Part shown: positions 35,801 to 48,705 of the stretch, in pieces
How positions within the stretch are numbered: the first letter of the stretch is position 1
Layout of the letters: the number at the start of each line of letters is the position of its first letter
Origin: Tetradesmus obliquus
Taxonomy: Eukaryota; Chlorophyta; Chlorophyceae; Sphaeropleales; Scenedesmaceae
DNA length: 64,000 nt
NCBI GenBank assembly: GCA_030272155.1
Contig: CP126191.1
Coordinates: 6,842,501 to 6,906,500 of the forward strand
Reading direction: 5' to 3'
The notes under the pieces: generated by a model
What the model saw: the letters and a program-made list of their open reading frames with translations, nothing else
What the model was told of the DNA's origin: nothing
The model's database searches: none
Made by a program: the position numbers and the translations under genes

Positions 35801-38800
35801 TGTGTATGATGTGGGGGCAGGCAGGGATGTTGTTAGGTGTAGCTGGTGGGATGCGGACTGGTGGACGTGGAGGCGGGCGGAAGCAAAAATTGCGCGGCTG
35901 CTGCATCATGACCCTCATCTAGCATGCTTGCGCAACGCGTGACCTTGCTGCTGCAAGCTTGCCTGTTTGCCTGAGTGTATTTAGTTGGTGGCTGTTGTTG
36001 GTTGATGCTGACCTGCACAATTTGCAGATGCATGTATAGACATGAATGAGGCAACAGCTGCAGTCATGCTAAGGCGGTCATTGGCCGCTGCGCTGTCTGC
36101 TGACTTGCAGGAGTCTGAGACATCCGTGTCCAGCCCCTCCCCGCAGGCCGCATCCTTCATGCAGCGCAGCCAAGCAGCAGCTGCAGCAGCAGCAGCAGCA
36201 CCCACCGCTGGCTCCAGCTCAGGTGCTGCTGCCAGCCAGCGGCCTGCAGCAGCAGGCAGCGCCCCAGCGTTTGGCCAGCAGCAGCAGCAGCAGGAGTCTG
36301 GCAGCGCGGCAAGCTTTGGTGCCCCTGCTGCGGAGGAGGCTGCTGCTGCTGCTGTTGCGCTGCCATCTGACGATGATGATGACGATTTTGGTGATGAGGA
36401 AGAGGAGGAGGAAGGGGTGACTGCGGGCTCTGATGCTGCTGACGGCACAGCGCAGAGCGGCTGGGGCAGCAGTGAGGAGGCGTCAGAGCAGCAGGATGGA
36501 GAGGAAGAGTCTGATGAGGAGACAAGTTCATCTGCGCCGCACAAGCCGCAGCAAGGTGCGTGGCGCTGCTCTGCTAGCTGAGCTGGGTGTGGGGCTGCGC
36601 AAATGCTGGTGGGAGTGCACAGACGCATGTTGAATCAGTTGTTTTCTGCTGGAAGCCTGTCTGTGCTGAGTTCTAACCTGTCAACACTGGCGCCCTGCTG
36701 TGCTGTGTGCACTTGCAGGAACTGCAGCAGCAGCAGGCAGCAGCAAGCCAGCTGGGGTGTTTGGCGCTAGCGCTGCAACAGGCGCTGGCACCTCAGCACC
36801 TGGCAGCAGCGGCAACCTGTTTGGCTCTGCCGGCGCCTTTGGCACACCCACCCAGCCCTTTGGAAGTGCAGCGTTTGGCGCAGCTGCTGCTGCTCAGCAG
36901 CCTGCTTTCGGCTTTGCTAAGAGCGCCAGCACTGGCGGCCTGGCAGCAGCGGCCGGCAGTGGCAGCGCTGCCGGCACAACAGCCAGCAACGCGTTTGGCG
37001 GGCTGAGCTTTGGCAGTAGCGCCTCATCAGCTGCTGCATCGGGATCTGCAGCTGCGCCTGCGTTCGGCACGTTCAGCCTGTCAGCGCCTGCCTTTGGTGC
37101 TGCTGCTTGCACGCCAGCCTTTGGCGCAGGCTCCTCAGCAGCGCCTGCGTTCGGAGCAGCAGCATCACCACCAGCTTTTGGCGGCGCAGCAGCTGCAGCC
37201 ACACCTGCAGGAGTTGCATCCACACCAGCATTTGGCTTCAGCTCTGCATTCGGCACGCCTGCAGCTACGCCAGCTGGGGCTCCCTTTGCAGGGCTGACGC
37301 TGGGGCAGGGCACTGCTGCTGCAGGTGGTGGTGGATTTGCGCCGCCAGCAGCAGGTGGTGCTGCTGCTGGGCCAGCCAAGGGCGCGTTTGCTGCTCCTGT
37401 GGCGGCTTTCCAGCAGGCTGCAGCGACTGCGGCTGTGCCAGGTGAGCTTACCGTCCCTGTAAGGAACAGGGCAATCATATAAAGCACACTGCTGCTGCTG
37501 ATGGTGATGGTGATGGTGATGATGGCAATGGTGATGGTCATGATAGCGCTTGTGTTTTAGTATCGCAGTGCCTCAATGATCCTGCTTTGCGCTGTCAGCT
37601 AATTGAAGCTTGCAGTGCTGCTGACCCTGTACTGCTGTCGCTGTCACTGCTGGTTGTTCTGCACGAGCAGCTGACCAGTTCCAGCCAAGCGCAGCCTTCC
37701 AAGGCGCGCGCCCCGGCTTTGTCTTCACGACTGGCCAGCATGGCACAGGCTACTACAAGGATGCAGCGCCACAGGCAGCAGCAGCAGCACCTGCACCGGC
37801 AGCACAGCATCCTGCAGCAGCCAAGCAGCCCGCAGCCAAGCCAGCCCCAGCAGCAGCAGCAGCAGCAGCTGCTGCCACACAGCCAGCCGCTGCAGCAGCA
37901 AAGCAGCGTCCCGCGGCAGCAACATCAGCAGCAGGTGGCAGCAGCGCGTCAGCTGCAGCAAGTCAAGCGCGGCAGCCGCCTGCAGCTGCTGCTGCTGCCG
38001 GTGCAGCAGCACGGAGGGCGGCTGCGGCTGCGGCTGCAGCAGCAGTGCAGCGCAAGGTTCCCCACAAGGTGGAGCTGCAGCTGCCAGCTGTCAAGGTGGC
38101 GCCACCTAAGCCGCAGCTGGTCGGCCAAGGCCAGGAGGTGTGTGCACCATCTGCAGGAATCGGCAGCCGCTGTGCCTGCAGCAGCTTTGTGCCTTGCTCA
38201 CCAATATGTTGCTGCATATTGTATCATGGAGGGATGCGTGAGCTTGAGAGCCAGGGAAAAGGATCACTGTGCAACTTATTACCTGCTGCTGCTTCCCCTG
38301 GTGAAAGCTGCTGTTGTTCTCCTGCCTGCTGCTGCTGCTGCTGCTGCTGCTGCGCAGGTTGCTGAGGCTGAGGCTGCCTTCCTGAGCTCGCTGCACCAGG
38401 TGGCGCAGCTGTCTGCGCAGATGCAGCAGCTGGTGGCGGCAGTGGTGCCCAAGGACGCTGCAAGCTGGCAGGTCACGCAGCAGACGCAGGCGCTGCGCAA
38501 GGAGGCGGCAGGCCTCACCGCCAGCCACAAGCAGCAGAAGCAGGTGCGCTGGCGGGCGCAAGCGATACGTTGATGCGCACTGTGTTCCACAGCTGAGCTG
38601 TGTTCTGTGCTTGCTGCTGTAGCTGATGTGCGGCAAGCAGCTGTGGCAGGCATGGTTTGGTATCGCAATCCCGCTGCGGTTAGTGACAGCAGGCAACTTT
38701 GCGCTTCCGCGCAGCGCTCCACCTGCCTGTGATTGGTGATTGCAGGCAGCTCCACCTGCCTGTTTTCAGCATGTAGCTGCATGTATGCATTGCCTGTCCA

Positions 38801-41800
38801 GCCTTTGTCCCCACTTCCAGCACTACCAACTTCATACCTCCTTTCCCCCAACCACCACCCTCCTGCAATCCCTTTGCAGGCCGCAGCGCGCCTGCTGGAC
38901 AGCTGGGATGAGGTCAACCGCCAGCAGGCAGCGCTGGTCATGTTCCACCCTGACACAGCAGGCACCGCAGCCATCCAGGCGCAGCTGCCACTGGAGCCTG
39001 CCCTGGCCAGCCTGCAGGACGGCATCCAGGGCTCCTTTGCAGCCATCAGCAGCAACATGGAGGACCTGGAGCAGCAGCTGGAGCGCTGGCAGCAGCAGGT
39101 GGGGCCGCCAGCAGCAGCAGCAGCAGCAGCGCAGCAGGGGAGCGGCTTGAAGGCTGGCGGGCTGCGGCAGGCAGCAGCAACGCCTGGCGGGCTGTTTGGC
39201 GGCAGGGCCGCCGGTGGTTTTGGCGCTGCGGGCGGGGCATTTGGGGGCTTAGGGTTGAAGGCGAGCCCCTGGGGTTTGGGATCTGCGGGCGGCAAGAGCA
39301 GCAGCAGGGTTGTGGGCATGGCAGCCGCCTCTCCTTCAGCGTCAGGGCGAGCAGGAGGCATGTCGCCGGCGCTGCAGCAGCAGGACGGCAGCGCGCAGCT
39401 GGAGCTGCTGTACCAGGTGCTGGCAGCGCAGCAGGACACCGCTTCGAACCTCACCATGCGCATTGACAGCTTGGCGCAGCAGCTGGAGCTGCTGGGGGTG
39501 ATCAAGACAGACACCGAGCACCAGGGCGGCAGGACGCTGGGGAGGTGGGGCGAGGAGCTGAGCGGTGACGGCTCAGATGATGATGGCGGCTACGGTAGTG
39601 AGGCGGAAGGGGATGAGAACGAGTACGAGCGCGCAGGGCCCTCCTCGCTGAATGCAGCAGCAGCAGCAGCAGCAGCAGGGGATGCGGCGACAGGGTCCCC
39701 CGCCAAGTTCAGCCTGCGCACACCGAGCACTACTACTGCTGCTGGCTCCAAGACAGGCGGCTCGTTTGCTAGCACCTGGACAGGCGGCGCTGCCGCTGCT
39801 GCTGCTGCTGGCTCTGCTCTGAAGACACCCAGCAGCCAGCAGCAGCAGCAGCAGCAGCGATCCGGCCAGGCTAGAGGCAGCCACCTGGACAGCGTAGGCA
39901 AGCTGCACTGGGTGACGCCCGGCTCCTCACCTGCCAAGTCGGGGCAGCGCAGCCGGCTGACACCTGGCGGCTCAGGCGCGCGCGTGCTTGGGGGCTCAGC
40001 GGTCAAGGGCAGCAGCAGCGCAAGCAGCAACGCGGCGTGGCGCCAGCTTGCCTCGGAACTCAGCAACAGCGCCAGCAGGGGCTCTGCATCAGCAGCAGCG
40101 TCAGGCAGTGGGGCCAAGCCGCGCGTGCGCACCACAGTTGCAACGCCGCTGCCGTCAAGCACCCGCAGCAGCAGCAGGTCAGCTGCACGAGCAGCAGCGG
40201 CAGCGGCAGCTGAGGTGGTGTCTCCGCCTCGGCCGCCATCACCGCTGCAGATCTCTGCTGCTGCTGGCACGGCAGGCACTGCAGCAGCAGCAACTGCTAA
40301 TCCTTCAGCCCGCTTCAGCTTCCCTGGCCAGCCAGCCGGCACTCCAGCAGCAGCAGCAGCCGGCAACGCAGCACCAGCCGCACCAGGGTTCAGCACACCT
40401 GCTGCTGCGGCAAGGCTGCCAGGCAAGCTCAGCTTCTCACCGGCAGCAGCAGCAGCAGCGTCACCCGCTACACCGCCAAACCCCTCCCCAGCCGGCAACA
40501 TGTTTGGTGCAACACCTAGCCCTGCAGCTTCAGGCAAGGAGACCCCGGCAGCAGCAGGTGGCGGCAGCAGCGGCTTTGGTTTCTTCTCGCACGCAAACCC
40601 TCTGTACGACGTCAAAACCCCGATGGGAAGTGCTGGTGCACCCTCACCCATTGCAGCAGTGCCCTCACCTGCACTGCAGTTTGGCAGCACGCCAGGCTCC
40701 AGCTCAGGCGCAGCAGCCAGTCAATCAGGCAGCGCTGCAGCCCCAGCACCTGCTGCTGCTGCTGCCAAGCCTCCTGCAGGCCGGCCTGCTGCTGCTGCCA
40801 AGCCCAAGTCTAGCCAGCCGCCAGAGCCACCAATGGCTGCACTGCAGCAGGCTGCTGCATTCCAGCGGCAGGTGCTGCGGCAGGACTCTGTTGGCTCCAC
40901 CGGCAGCAGCCCACCACCACAGGCTGCTGCCGCTGCTGCTGCCAAGCCGGCAGCAGCCAAGCCAGCAGCAGCTAAGCCCGCAGAGCCAGCACCAGCAGCC
41001 GCTCCAGCAGCAGCAGCGGCAGCAGCACAGAAGCCTGCAGGCCCCAATGCCGCAATGCTGGCGGCAGCAGCAGCTGCCGCCAACCGCGTGCTTGCCAGCC
41101 AGGCACAGGACGAGCAGCGCGCAGCAGCAGCAGCAGCAGCAGCCAAGCCCAAGGCGGCATCTAGCCAGCCTCCCGAGCCGCTTGCTGCACTGACACGCGA
41201 GGCTGGGGCAGCGCTGCAGCGCCTAAGTGCTGCTGGAGGCTCAGCAGCAGCAGCAGCAGCCAAGCCCAAGGCTAGCAGCCAGCCTCCCGAGCCGCCCAGC
41301 ACCATGCTGCAGGCAGCTGCACAGGCTGGCAGCAAGCTACTAGCGCAAGCTGCAGCAGCAGGCGGCGGCAGCAAGCCTGCTGCTGCCTCTGCCTCATCAG
41401 CTGCTGCAGCAGGCGGTGGCAGCACTGCAGCTCCTTTTGGGTCCAGCAGTAGCGCAGGAGCATTCGGCACCAGCAGCACTGCCGGGCTGTTTGGCAGCAG
41501 CAGCGCTGCGGGCGGCTTCGGCAGCAGCACCGCAGGCAGCGGCGGTGGGTTTGGGTCATTTGGGTTTGGGTCTGCAGCAGCACCCACCAGCTCTCCTCTG
41601 TTTGGTGGCGCCAGCGGTGCTGCTAGCGGCAGCCAGGCCAGCAGCAGCGCAGCAGCCGTCAGCAGCAATGCAGCTGATGCGCTGAATGCAATGCTGGGCG
41701 CTCAGGAGGGTGGTGGTGCATCATTTGGTGGCTTTGGCGCACTGGGCTTAGGTGGAGAGGCCTCTCCTCGCGCTGGTGGCGCCCCAGCCAGCAGCGCAGC

Positions 41801-43136
41801 AGCATCTGCGCCTGCATTTGGGTTTGGGGCAGCCAGCTCAGGGCCAGCTGCTGGTGGTGCATTTGGCGCCTTTGGCGGCAGCGCAAGCAGCGCAGCAGCA
41901 TCAGGTGGAGCATCTGCCCCGGCATTTGGCACAGGTGGTGCATTCGGCGCTGCCAGCAGTGGCGCCAGCACAGGATTTGCCGGCGGTGCCTTTGGCTTCA
42001 GTGGAAGCGCCAGCAGCGCAGCAGCAGGCAGCAGCGGCGCCGCAGGTGGCGTTTTTGGTAGCAACGCCTTTGGCGGCGCGAGCAGTGCAGCTGCTAGCGG
42101 CGGCGGCTTATTTGGTGCTCTTGGTACTGGCAGCAGCAGCGGGGCGGCAGGCACCACATCAGTGTTTGGCGGCGCCAGCAGCAGCGCTGGTGGTGCCAGC
42201 AGCCCATTCGGTGCTCTGCTATCCGGTAGCAGTGCGGCTTCAACAGGGTTGTCTGTGTTTGGCTCTGCCACGCCTGCTGCTGCTGCTCCAAGCTCACCTT
42301 TTGGCGCGCCTGCTTCCCCAGCAACTGGCGGGGTGTTCGGCGGTGCCAGCAACGCAACAGGATCAGCAGGCTTTGGCCAAGCTTCGCCGTTTGGTACACC
42401 AGCAGCAGCACCAGCCTCGCCCTTTGGTGGCAGTGCAGCAGCAGCAGGCAGCCCTTTTGGCACTCCAGCTGCCACGAGCACGCCAGCGTTTGGTGCGCAG
42501 AGCAGCACGCCAGCTTTTGGCACGCCATCAAGCACGCCTGCATTCGGCACACCCAGCAGTGCAGCCGGCACAGGCACTGGTGTGTTTGGTGGCTTCGGCA
42601 GTCCCGCACCTTTTGGACAGCAGCAGCAGCAGCAGCAGTCTGGCGGTAGCACTGCGTCATCGCCATTCGGCGCTGCATTTGGCCAGCCTGCACAGCCCGG
42701 TGGTGCATTTGGACAGCCTGCTGCCTTTGGACAGCAGCAGCAGCAGCCGGCAGGCGGCTTTGGGCAGCCCTCTGCCTTCGGGCAGCAGGCAGCGCCTGCA
42801 GCGGCGTTTGGCCAGGCAGCTGCGTTTGGGCAGGCGTCGACGCCAGCAGCAGCATTTGGCCAGGCCAGTGCATTTGGCGCTGCTGCCAGCAGCCCTCCCA
42901 GCGGAGGCTTTGCTGCATTCGCTGCTCCTGCCAGCCAGGCGCCTGGCTCGGGTGGCAGCGGCTTTGCTGCATTTGCTGCTCCAGGCGGCACAGGGTTTGG
43001 CGCACTGGCTGGGGGTGGGGCCGGCGGCAGCACGCCTTTCGGGGCTGGTACGTTTGGGGGTGCGCCTGCTGGTGGCGCGTTTGGCTCGACTGCATCAACG
43101 CAGCAGTCCAGCATGTGGGGCGGTCCGAGGCGCTAA
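32838..43136 (+). CDS. NUP214: FG nucleoporin, NUP214/Nup159 type
   Basis: Cytoplasmic-side nuclear pore component that anchors mRNA export factors. Exons: 32838-33015, 33223-33280, 33892-34343, 34573-34784, 35079-35327, 35576-35791, 36111-36555, 36719-37441, 37671-38137, 38358-38543, 38880-43136; total 7443 bases, 2480 residues, all phases agreeing. The N-terminal ~420 residues look like a beta-propeller (VCVASLPLPGVTSLSLS, AAWSPDGQHIAYSS, VAPWQLLVHGHRKS, AVLLAASVDGVLRLYRL). Next come an acidic linker, FG repeats, and an exon without Met carrying PGFVFTTGQHGTGYYKDAAP, the GF...GYY motif seen at the same place in relatives. Coiled-coil segments (FLSSLHQVAQLSAQMQQL, ISSNMEDLEQQLERW) are followed by a very long Ala/Ser/Gly FG-repeat tail. 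The last exon is 4.3 kb. It would be under-annotated by ATG-only gene finding. Confidence 0.88.
39170..43136 (+). other. Low-complexity FG-repeat tail
   Basis: Many FG, GxFG and PxFG units sit in Ala/Ser/Gly-rich sequence, densest after 41430. Clusters such as PAFG[TA] recur with regular spacing. This composition is expected of the disordered permeability-barrier part of a nucleoporin. The repeat composition leaves long open frames on both strands; these are not genes. Confidence 0.9.
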
Positions 43137-43758
43137 TTGCTGTGCTGTGTTGCCGTCGACGGTTAGGTGGCAGCTTGCAATGAGCAGTATGGCTTGCGAA
43201 TGCCAGGCAGGGGTGGGTTCCTGTCTGCACTAGATGCCTGCAGCAAGATGTGGCACAGCTGTGCAGTAAGGCGGGAAAGTGATGTGTCCAGCGTTGGTTG
43301 CGGTCATGCAGGGTCGCCATTTGTAGGTTGTGACTGTTTTGCTTAGACGTTTTCTATTACCACGACTGTTCAAGGCGCGGCGGTTATGGGCGTGTCTCCC
43401 GATCAACCGAAGGGCGCCGGGCTCTCCGGGTGACACCCTGGATCCGCCACGTGACATCTACTGCTTGACGAGTACCAAAGGTCGCAGCAAAGTACATGCG
43501 TATATGTGCAGCGGTCATTTATACTCTCGTATCTTGTGTTCCCTCGTTTCGGCAACGCGCGCGGCAGTACACAACACCAGCCATTGCAAACGCGCTCTAT
43601 TCAGCTGTGAAAGTAAAATAATCACTTATTACATACTATTCACCAATTTAGCTTTACAGGGTGCGTAAGGGGAGACACTGCAGTGCTGTTGCGAGATGGT
43701 GGAGCAGAAGTATCGGCCATGAGGCATATACGCCTACAGGAGGAGTTGTGAGCTTTAC
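43137..43758. other. Intergenic between nucleoporin and glycosyltransferase genes
   Basis: Composition changes here from CAG-rich to mixed, with an AT-rich stretch at 43610-43670. A block beginning TGTAGG near 43322 and ending CCTACA near 43738 could be an old inserted element, but no target duplication was found. The glycosyltransferase promoter must lie at its right end. Confidence 0.45.
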
Positions 43759-44884
43759 ATGGCGTGCCACGAGCGGCTAAAACGCACACAAAGCTTCAAA
43801 AGCAGAAGCAGGAGCCGTACCAGCACTGCAGCAGCACCATGGCTGCTCTGTTGCCTGCTGGCTTCAATGGTAGCACTGAGTGCTGCCACCAGCAGGCACA
43901 TCCCAGCAGTTGCAGCTCGGCCGTACAACTGGTCATTCTTCAACATCCACCCCTTCTCATTCACGGGTGTGTGGAACAACCAGACGTACCATGCAGAGGC
44001 ATGGCTGCGCCTCATCTGCGTCAACCAGACCACCAGCCTAGCTCGCATGGTGGTATCGCTGCACTCAGCGCCCTTCATAACAGTCAGCCCGGAAGGCGTG
44101 CACTCCCTGGTGCCTCCAGAACTCTTTGACAACAGCAGCAGCCTGCCACAGCTCTGGTTCCAGAGCATTGACGATGACGTCAGCGTCACCGCTGGCCAGC
44201 TGACAAACTACGATGAGCTCATAAAGCGCCATGAGGATGCAGCACAGCTCATTTATGGCGCACTACTGCCAGCAGAGCTGCCTTTCACGCTCAGGATGCA
44301 GGGCAGCGAGCGGGTGCACATGGTGCAGCGGCAGTGCGGGCCGGCGAAGCATCCCCTCTTTGCTGACAAGTCGGCGTGGCTGGGCATGATGGACGCTACC
44401 ACAGTAACAGGTGCGCCAAACTTCAAGGTGCATGAGCGGTATCAGGCGCAGCGGCCGCCGCCCGCGCCAGTCACTAACCCCGCGCAAGATGCTTTGAAGC
44501 AAGCACTGCTGAAAGCACTTGGTGGCGGCAGCAGCAGCACGGGTGCAGCAAGTGGCAGTGGTGACAGCGCAGATGAATCCGTGATTGCGCAGCTGCTAGC
44601 TGCAAGCCAGGAGATGGAAGCTGAAAAGCAGGGGCTTGCCAGCAACAGTGTTGCAGCAGAAGCCATGGCAGACAACATGCAGCTCATGCAGATGCTGGCA
44701 CAGCAGCAGCTAGCGCAGGCAATTGCTCAGCCCGGCAGCAGTGCAGCAGCACTGACAGCCGATCCTGCTGTGGCAGAGCTCCTGCAGCAGCTGGCGCGGC
44801 AGCAGGGGAGTGCAGACAGTGTCAGCAGTGGCGATGCAGCAAAGATGCTGGAGTTGATAACTGGCAAGTTTGCCAGCAAGCAGG

Positions 44885-44918
<34 letters not shown>

Positions 44919-45113
44919 GGCAAGTCCCAATGACACCTCCAGCAGCAGTGCTGCACTGCCGCAACGCACGCTCCTGGGCAGAGGCTGGATGCCTGACAGC
45001 TTGAGCAGCGGCCTCAGCAGCAGCAGCAGCAGCGGCGGCGGCGGCGGCGGCGGCAGCATTGGTGATACCACAGCAAACACCATGCAGACGGCTGCTTCAG
45101 GCAGTGCCAGCAC

Positions 45114-45160
<47 letters not shown>

Positions 45161-45236
45161 ATAACACCAGTGAAGTAACAGCCCCTGGCAAGCAAGATGC
45201 TGCCTACTTCCCATTCACGCCTGCTAGTAACAGCAG

Positions 45237-45272
<36 letters not shown>

Positions 45273-46660
45273 CCTATCTAGCGTTGTGGATCCGGCTGTT
45301 CCGCTGCCGCCCTCACCTCCTGGTGCATCTCCAGCTTATGGCGACTACACAGATGCCTGGGCAACACACAACAGCGGCAGCAGCGGCACAGCTGCCGCCC
45401 TCAACTCAAGCAGCCTCAACAGCAGCAGCAGCAGCAGCGGCCAGCAGATGGACTTCAGGCGGCGCGGCGAGGTGCTGCGCTTCCTCACGCTGCAGCACCT
45501 GCAGCACCACCGCGCGCTGGGCTTTGCTGGCAGCCTCATGGTTGTTACACGCCACACAGCCGAAGCAATCATGGCCAGCCGCCCGCTGCGGCGCGCCATG
45601 CAGCGGCAGCGCCTCGTGTTGGTTCTGTGGGACCTGGGGCTCGAACCGCGCGCCTCTCACTTCATGCAAGTGCCAGCCTACAACTTGATGCGGCTGGCGG
45701 CGTGGGGCTCTGAGGTGCATTTGGGGTTCTGGGACCTGGATGAGTACCTGGTGCTGCCTTCACACAAGTCAATCAGTGAAGAGATCCACAACGGCTGCCT
45801 GAGCAGGACGCTTGGAAGGGAGCCTGAAGCGATCGTGCCCACCATGTGGGTGAGCAGCAACAGCTGGAATGCCACACCAGAGCTTGAGGGCTGGATGCGT
45901 GCCGGCTACTGGTCGCGGGCGGTGCAAGATATGGACTATGCCATGTGGCCGTACACCTTCTGCGATGGTGCCTGCAAGTCGCTGGTGGACCCTACCACAG
46001 ACCTCATGTTCCAGGTGGGGCTGCGGGGCCGTTGCAGCCGCACCTGACTTTGTACTGCGCTGCTGTGCTGGGATGATCCCGTTGGTGTTGAAGGGCACTG
46101 CACGGCGAAGAGTGTGGCTGCAGGCAGCAGCAGCTGCGGTGAGGCAGTTGGCGGGTGTAAGCAGCTTCTGGCACGCCATAGCTGCAGGGTACCCGTCCCA
46201 CCTAATGCTGTCATAGGCCAAGCTATCCTGAACTCGCATCCGTCCTGAGCATATGCTGCGTTTAGCCGGCCGGCACATGCTGCGCTCCCTCTCCTGCATC
46301 AAACACTTGCTCACGCCGCAATGACTCTGTGTGCCTCAAACAACGCAGGTGCACCAGCATGCGCGGCCGCCGCCGCGCCGCAGCCTGCTGCCGATCAGCT
46401 GGCGCTGCGGCTACCTGCTGCACTTCTACCAGCTGTGGAGCCGCCGCATGCCCGGCCTCATGGCAGGCATGGGATACAAGGACCCGCCGGCCATCCCTGG
46501 CATCCCGCTTATCATGGAGGATATTCTGCCGCAGTCTGCACTGCAGCGGCTGGCGAGTATGGCCAAGCTGTATAAGGAGATCATCGCGAGCAACCCCTCG
46601 CTGCAGCTGGCGGCAGAGGCGGCGGCTCCTGCAGAGGTGGCGGTGCAGCAGCGGCGGTGA
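43759..46660 (+). CDS. GT92-like glycosyltransferase, type II membrane protein
   Basis: Two exons, 43759-46017 and 46349-46660. A basic cytoplasmic start (MACHERLKRTQSFKSRSRSR) precedes one hydrophobic segment (WLLCCLLASMVALSA), typical of a Golgi signal anchor. The luminal part starts with a conserved-looking region (HPFSFTGVWNNQTYHAEAW). Several Ser runs follow, then the catalytic region: FLTLQHLQHHRALGF, LVLVLWDLG, LGFWDLDEYLVLPSH (the D-x-D acidic motif) and, across the intron, DLMFQVHQHARPP. The order agrees with the GT92/DUF23 family. The sugar donor and acceptor cannot be told. Two further ORF-length Ser/Gly runs near 45020-45280 are probably disordered linkers. The intron of about 330 bases is the only one found. 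Confidence 0.72.
45108..45159 (+). repeat. (AGC)n encoding poly-Ser
   Basis: AGC/AGT units code for a Ser run of about 16 in the glycosyltransferase. Similar runs lie near 44889-44917, 45015-45035 and 45236-45270. Confidence 0.95.
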
Positions 46661-48705
46661 TGCATGGAGGGAGTTTTGGGGGTTAGCCTTGCTGAGGGTA
46701 TGCTGGCGGAGAGTGCAATGGGGGACATGAGATGGACGGCTTGAGGTGGTTATTCCTGGGGCATGTTGGCGTTGTTACGCATGGAGCATCACTTGTGCAG
46801 CATTGTTGGTGTTGAAAGGTTGGTTGGGAGCGTTATCCATCACAAAAGGCAATCCTTGTTTTGTCAATCGTGTGATCAGCCAGACGTGGGGCTTGCTTGT
46901 CGGGTTGGCGGGTTGTAGGGGTTTGAGGTGGCAGGCCTGATGCAGTTGGGCAATCCGATTGAGAGTCTTCAGGTAGCTCTCAAAGGTTTGCTGCTGCAGC
47001 CTTGTGTGCAATACCCCAGTCCCTGCAACAGGACTTTCAATGATCTGCAGCGCCAGCATACCACTGCTGTGTGCAGGAGGATGCTGTTTTGCTGCTGCAC
47101 ACTATCAACGAATGAATCATTACTGGGCTCCACTGAAGCTCAGGGCTTCCAGTCGGCCCCATGGGGCTCTGAAATATATTGCAAGGGCACACGCTGTACA
47201 CCGTGTGCCCAGGTTGAGACGATCTGCACGTATGAACACATTGTACGCTGCCTGGGCTTGATCAACATGGTGGCCACCATCGGCACTGCTGACTAGGCGC
47301 CCCGGCAGTATGTTCTTACTCCCTGTTACCGCTAGAACAGGCGGCCGTGCAGCGTATGTGGTGGCCCAATGTCTGCGCTGAGGCGTCTGCATCAGCTGAT
47401 GCCGCCGGCGGCATCCACTGGCTGGGAGCGCACCCATGCATGCATGTATACACACTGCGGCGTTACTTGTACGCATGTAGCGCGTATGCACAGCGCTGAC
47501 AGACGGCGGTAATGCGTCTTGGATTCGGGTACATGTAACACTGGTACCTGACCGATCCTGAGGCCGGCGCAATGTGATCGTGCACATGAGCTGGTGTAAT
47601 ACGCCTAGGCATCAAGTTGACAAGAGTCATCATTATGTTTCAATGTAAGCCGCAGCTTACAAGATGGGATGCACTTCTTTCTACCACACTCCAGAGTTGC
47701 ACTTCAGGGCTGCAAGTGACACGACGTAACAGCCATCTGCTGCTCCTGCCTTATAAACTACACCGGCACACTGCAAAAGGACGACTGTATCAAGGTGATG
47801 GGTTCTAAACCACCAAGGCCAATCATACCTGCCCACCTTCAAACAACGTCGCGCCACGGCAGCTATCCCAGCTGCGAGTTGCGGTGTAGCACACCAGTAG
47901 CACACCAACTGATTCCCACAGTACAATATGACAGCTGCCACAGCTGCCTCATGCCCGGAGGTGCACCTAGGTGCCACGTGGCAGACTACCATCCGACAGG
48001 CGTCCCAGCATGCAGCCAAAATAATGTGATCTGGTGTACATGACGTGCTCCGCTTCCTTGCTGTCACTATACCTTGTCATGCAGGCAGACACCAGCGCAA
48101 GTCAACCATGCCGTGACACCTGCGGCATCCAACCGCATCCCCTAGGTGAAGCCGTCCTGCACAGCCGCTGTGCATGGGCAATGTGCCAATGCCAGCCACG
48201 AGAGTGCTCATCCAGGAAGTAAATCGCTGTGCTGATCATGAACATGACGCTGCCACACTCGGCGTCAGTATTTGTACATGCACCACTTGGCCCGTACTTG
48301 CTCCAACACTATCTATCATCCACACAAGCCACCACAGGCACGCACACCATTCGTCATCACCAGAACCATCAAGCAGAAACGCTCAGCCTGAGTCTGTGCA
48401 TGTGCTGTGTATAACAGAGGACGCCCAGGTGTATATACATGTTTGACATATGATCTGATACGATTGTAGTTTACTACCTACATGTGAAGATGGACATGTG
48501 TTGAGCAAAAGCTGCATGATCTGTGAAAGCCTTGTCAGCTGCTTCATGAAGGCTGCGCGCTGCAGTCATGGCCACGTGTGCCAGCAAAGCTCGTGCAAGG
48601 CCAACACGAGCATGGCAGCCAGCATGCCAGTCCATCTACAGTAAAAATAGTCGTCCAGCCAAGCCATGACCCCAGCACAGCCAAGCACCTCTCAATGAAT
48701 GGTCA
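46661..48705. other. Two-kilobase stretch without a recognisable gene
   Basis: No frame shows splice-consistent coding sequence. It lies between the 3' ends of two converging genes, so part must be 3' untranslated. TGTAA occurs near 47535 and 47644 on the plus strand and TTACA near 47655. CAG repeats are almost absent, unlike the coding regions. Confidence 0.5.

Noticed and set aside
39988-43233. Long open frames in other frames and on the minus strand over the nucleoporin tail
   Set aside because: They are artefacts of GCA/GCT/CAG repeats, which rarely produce stops in any frame. The nucleoporin frame alone shows spliced domains.
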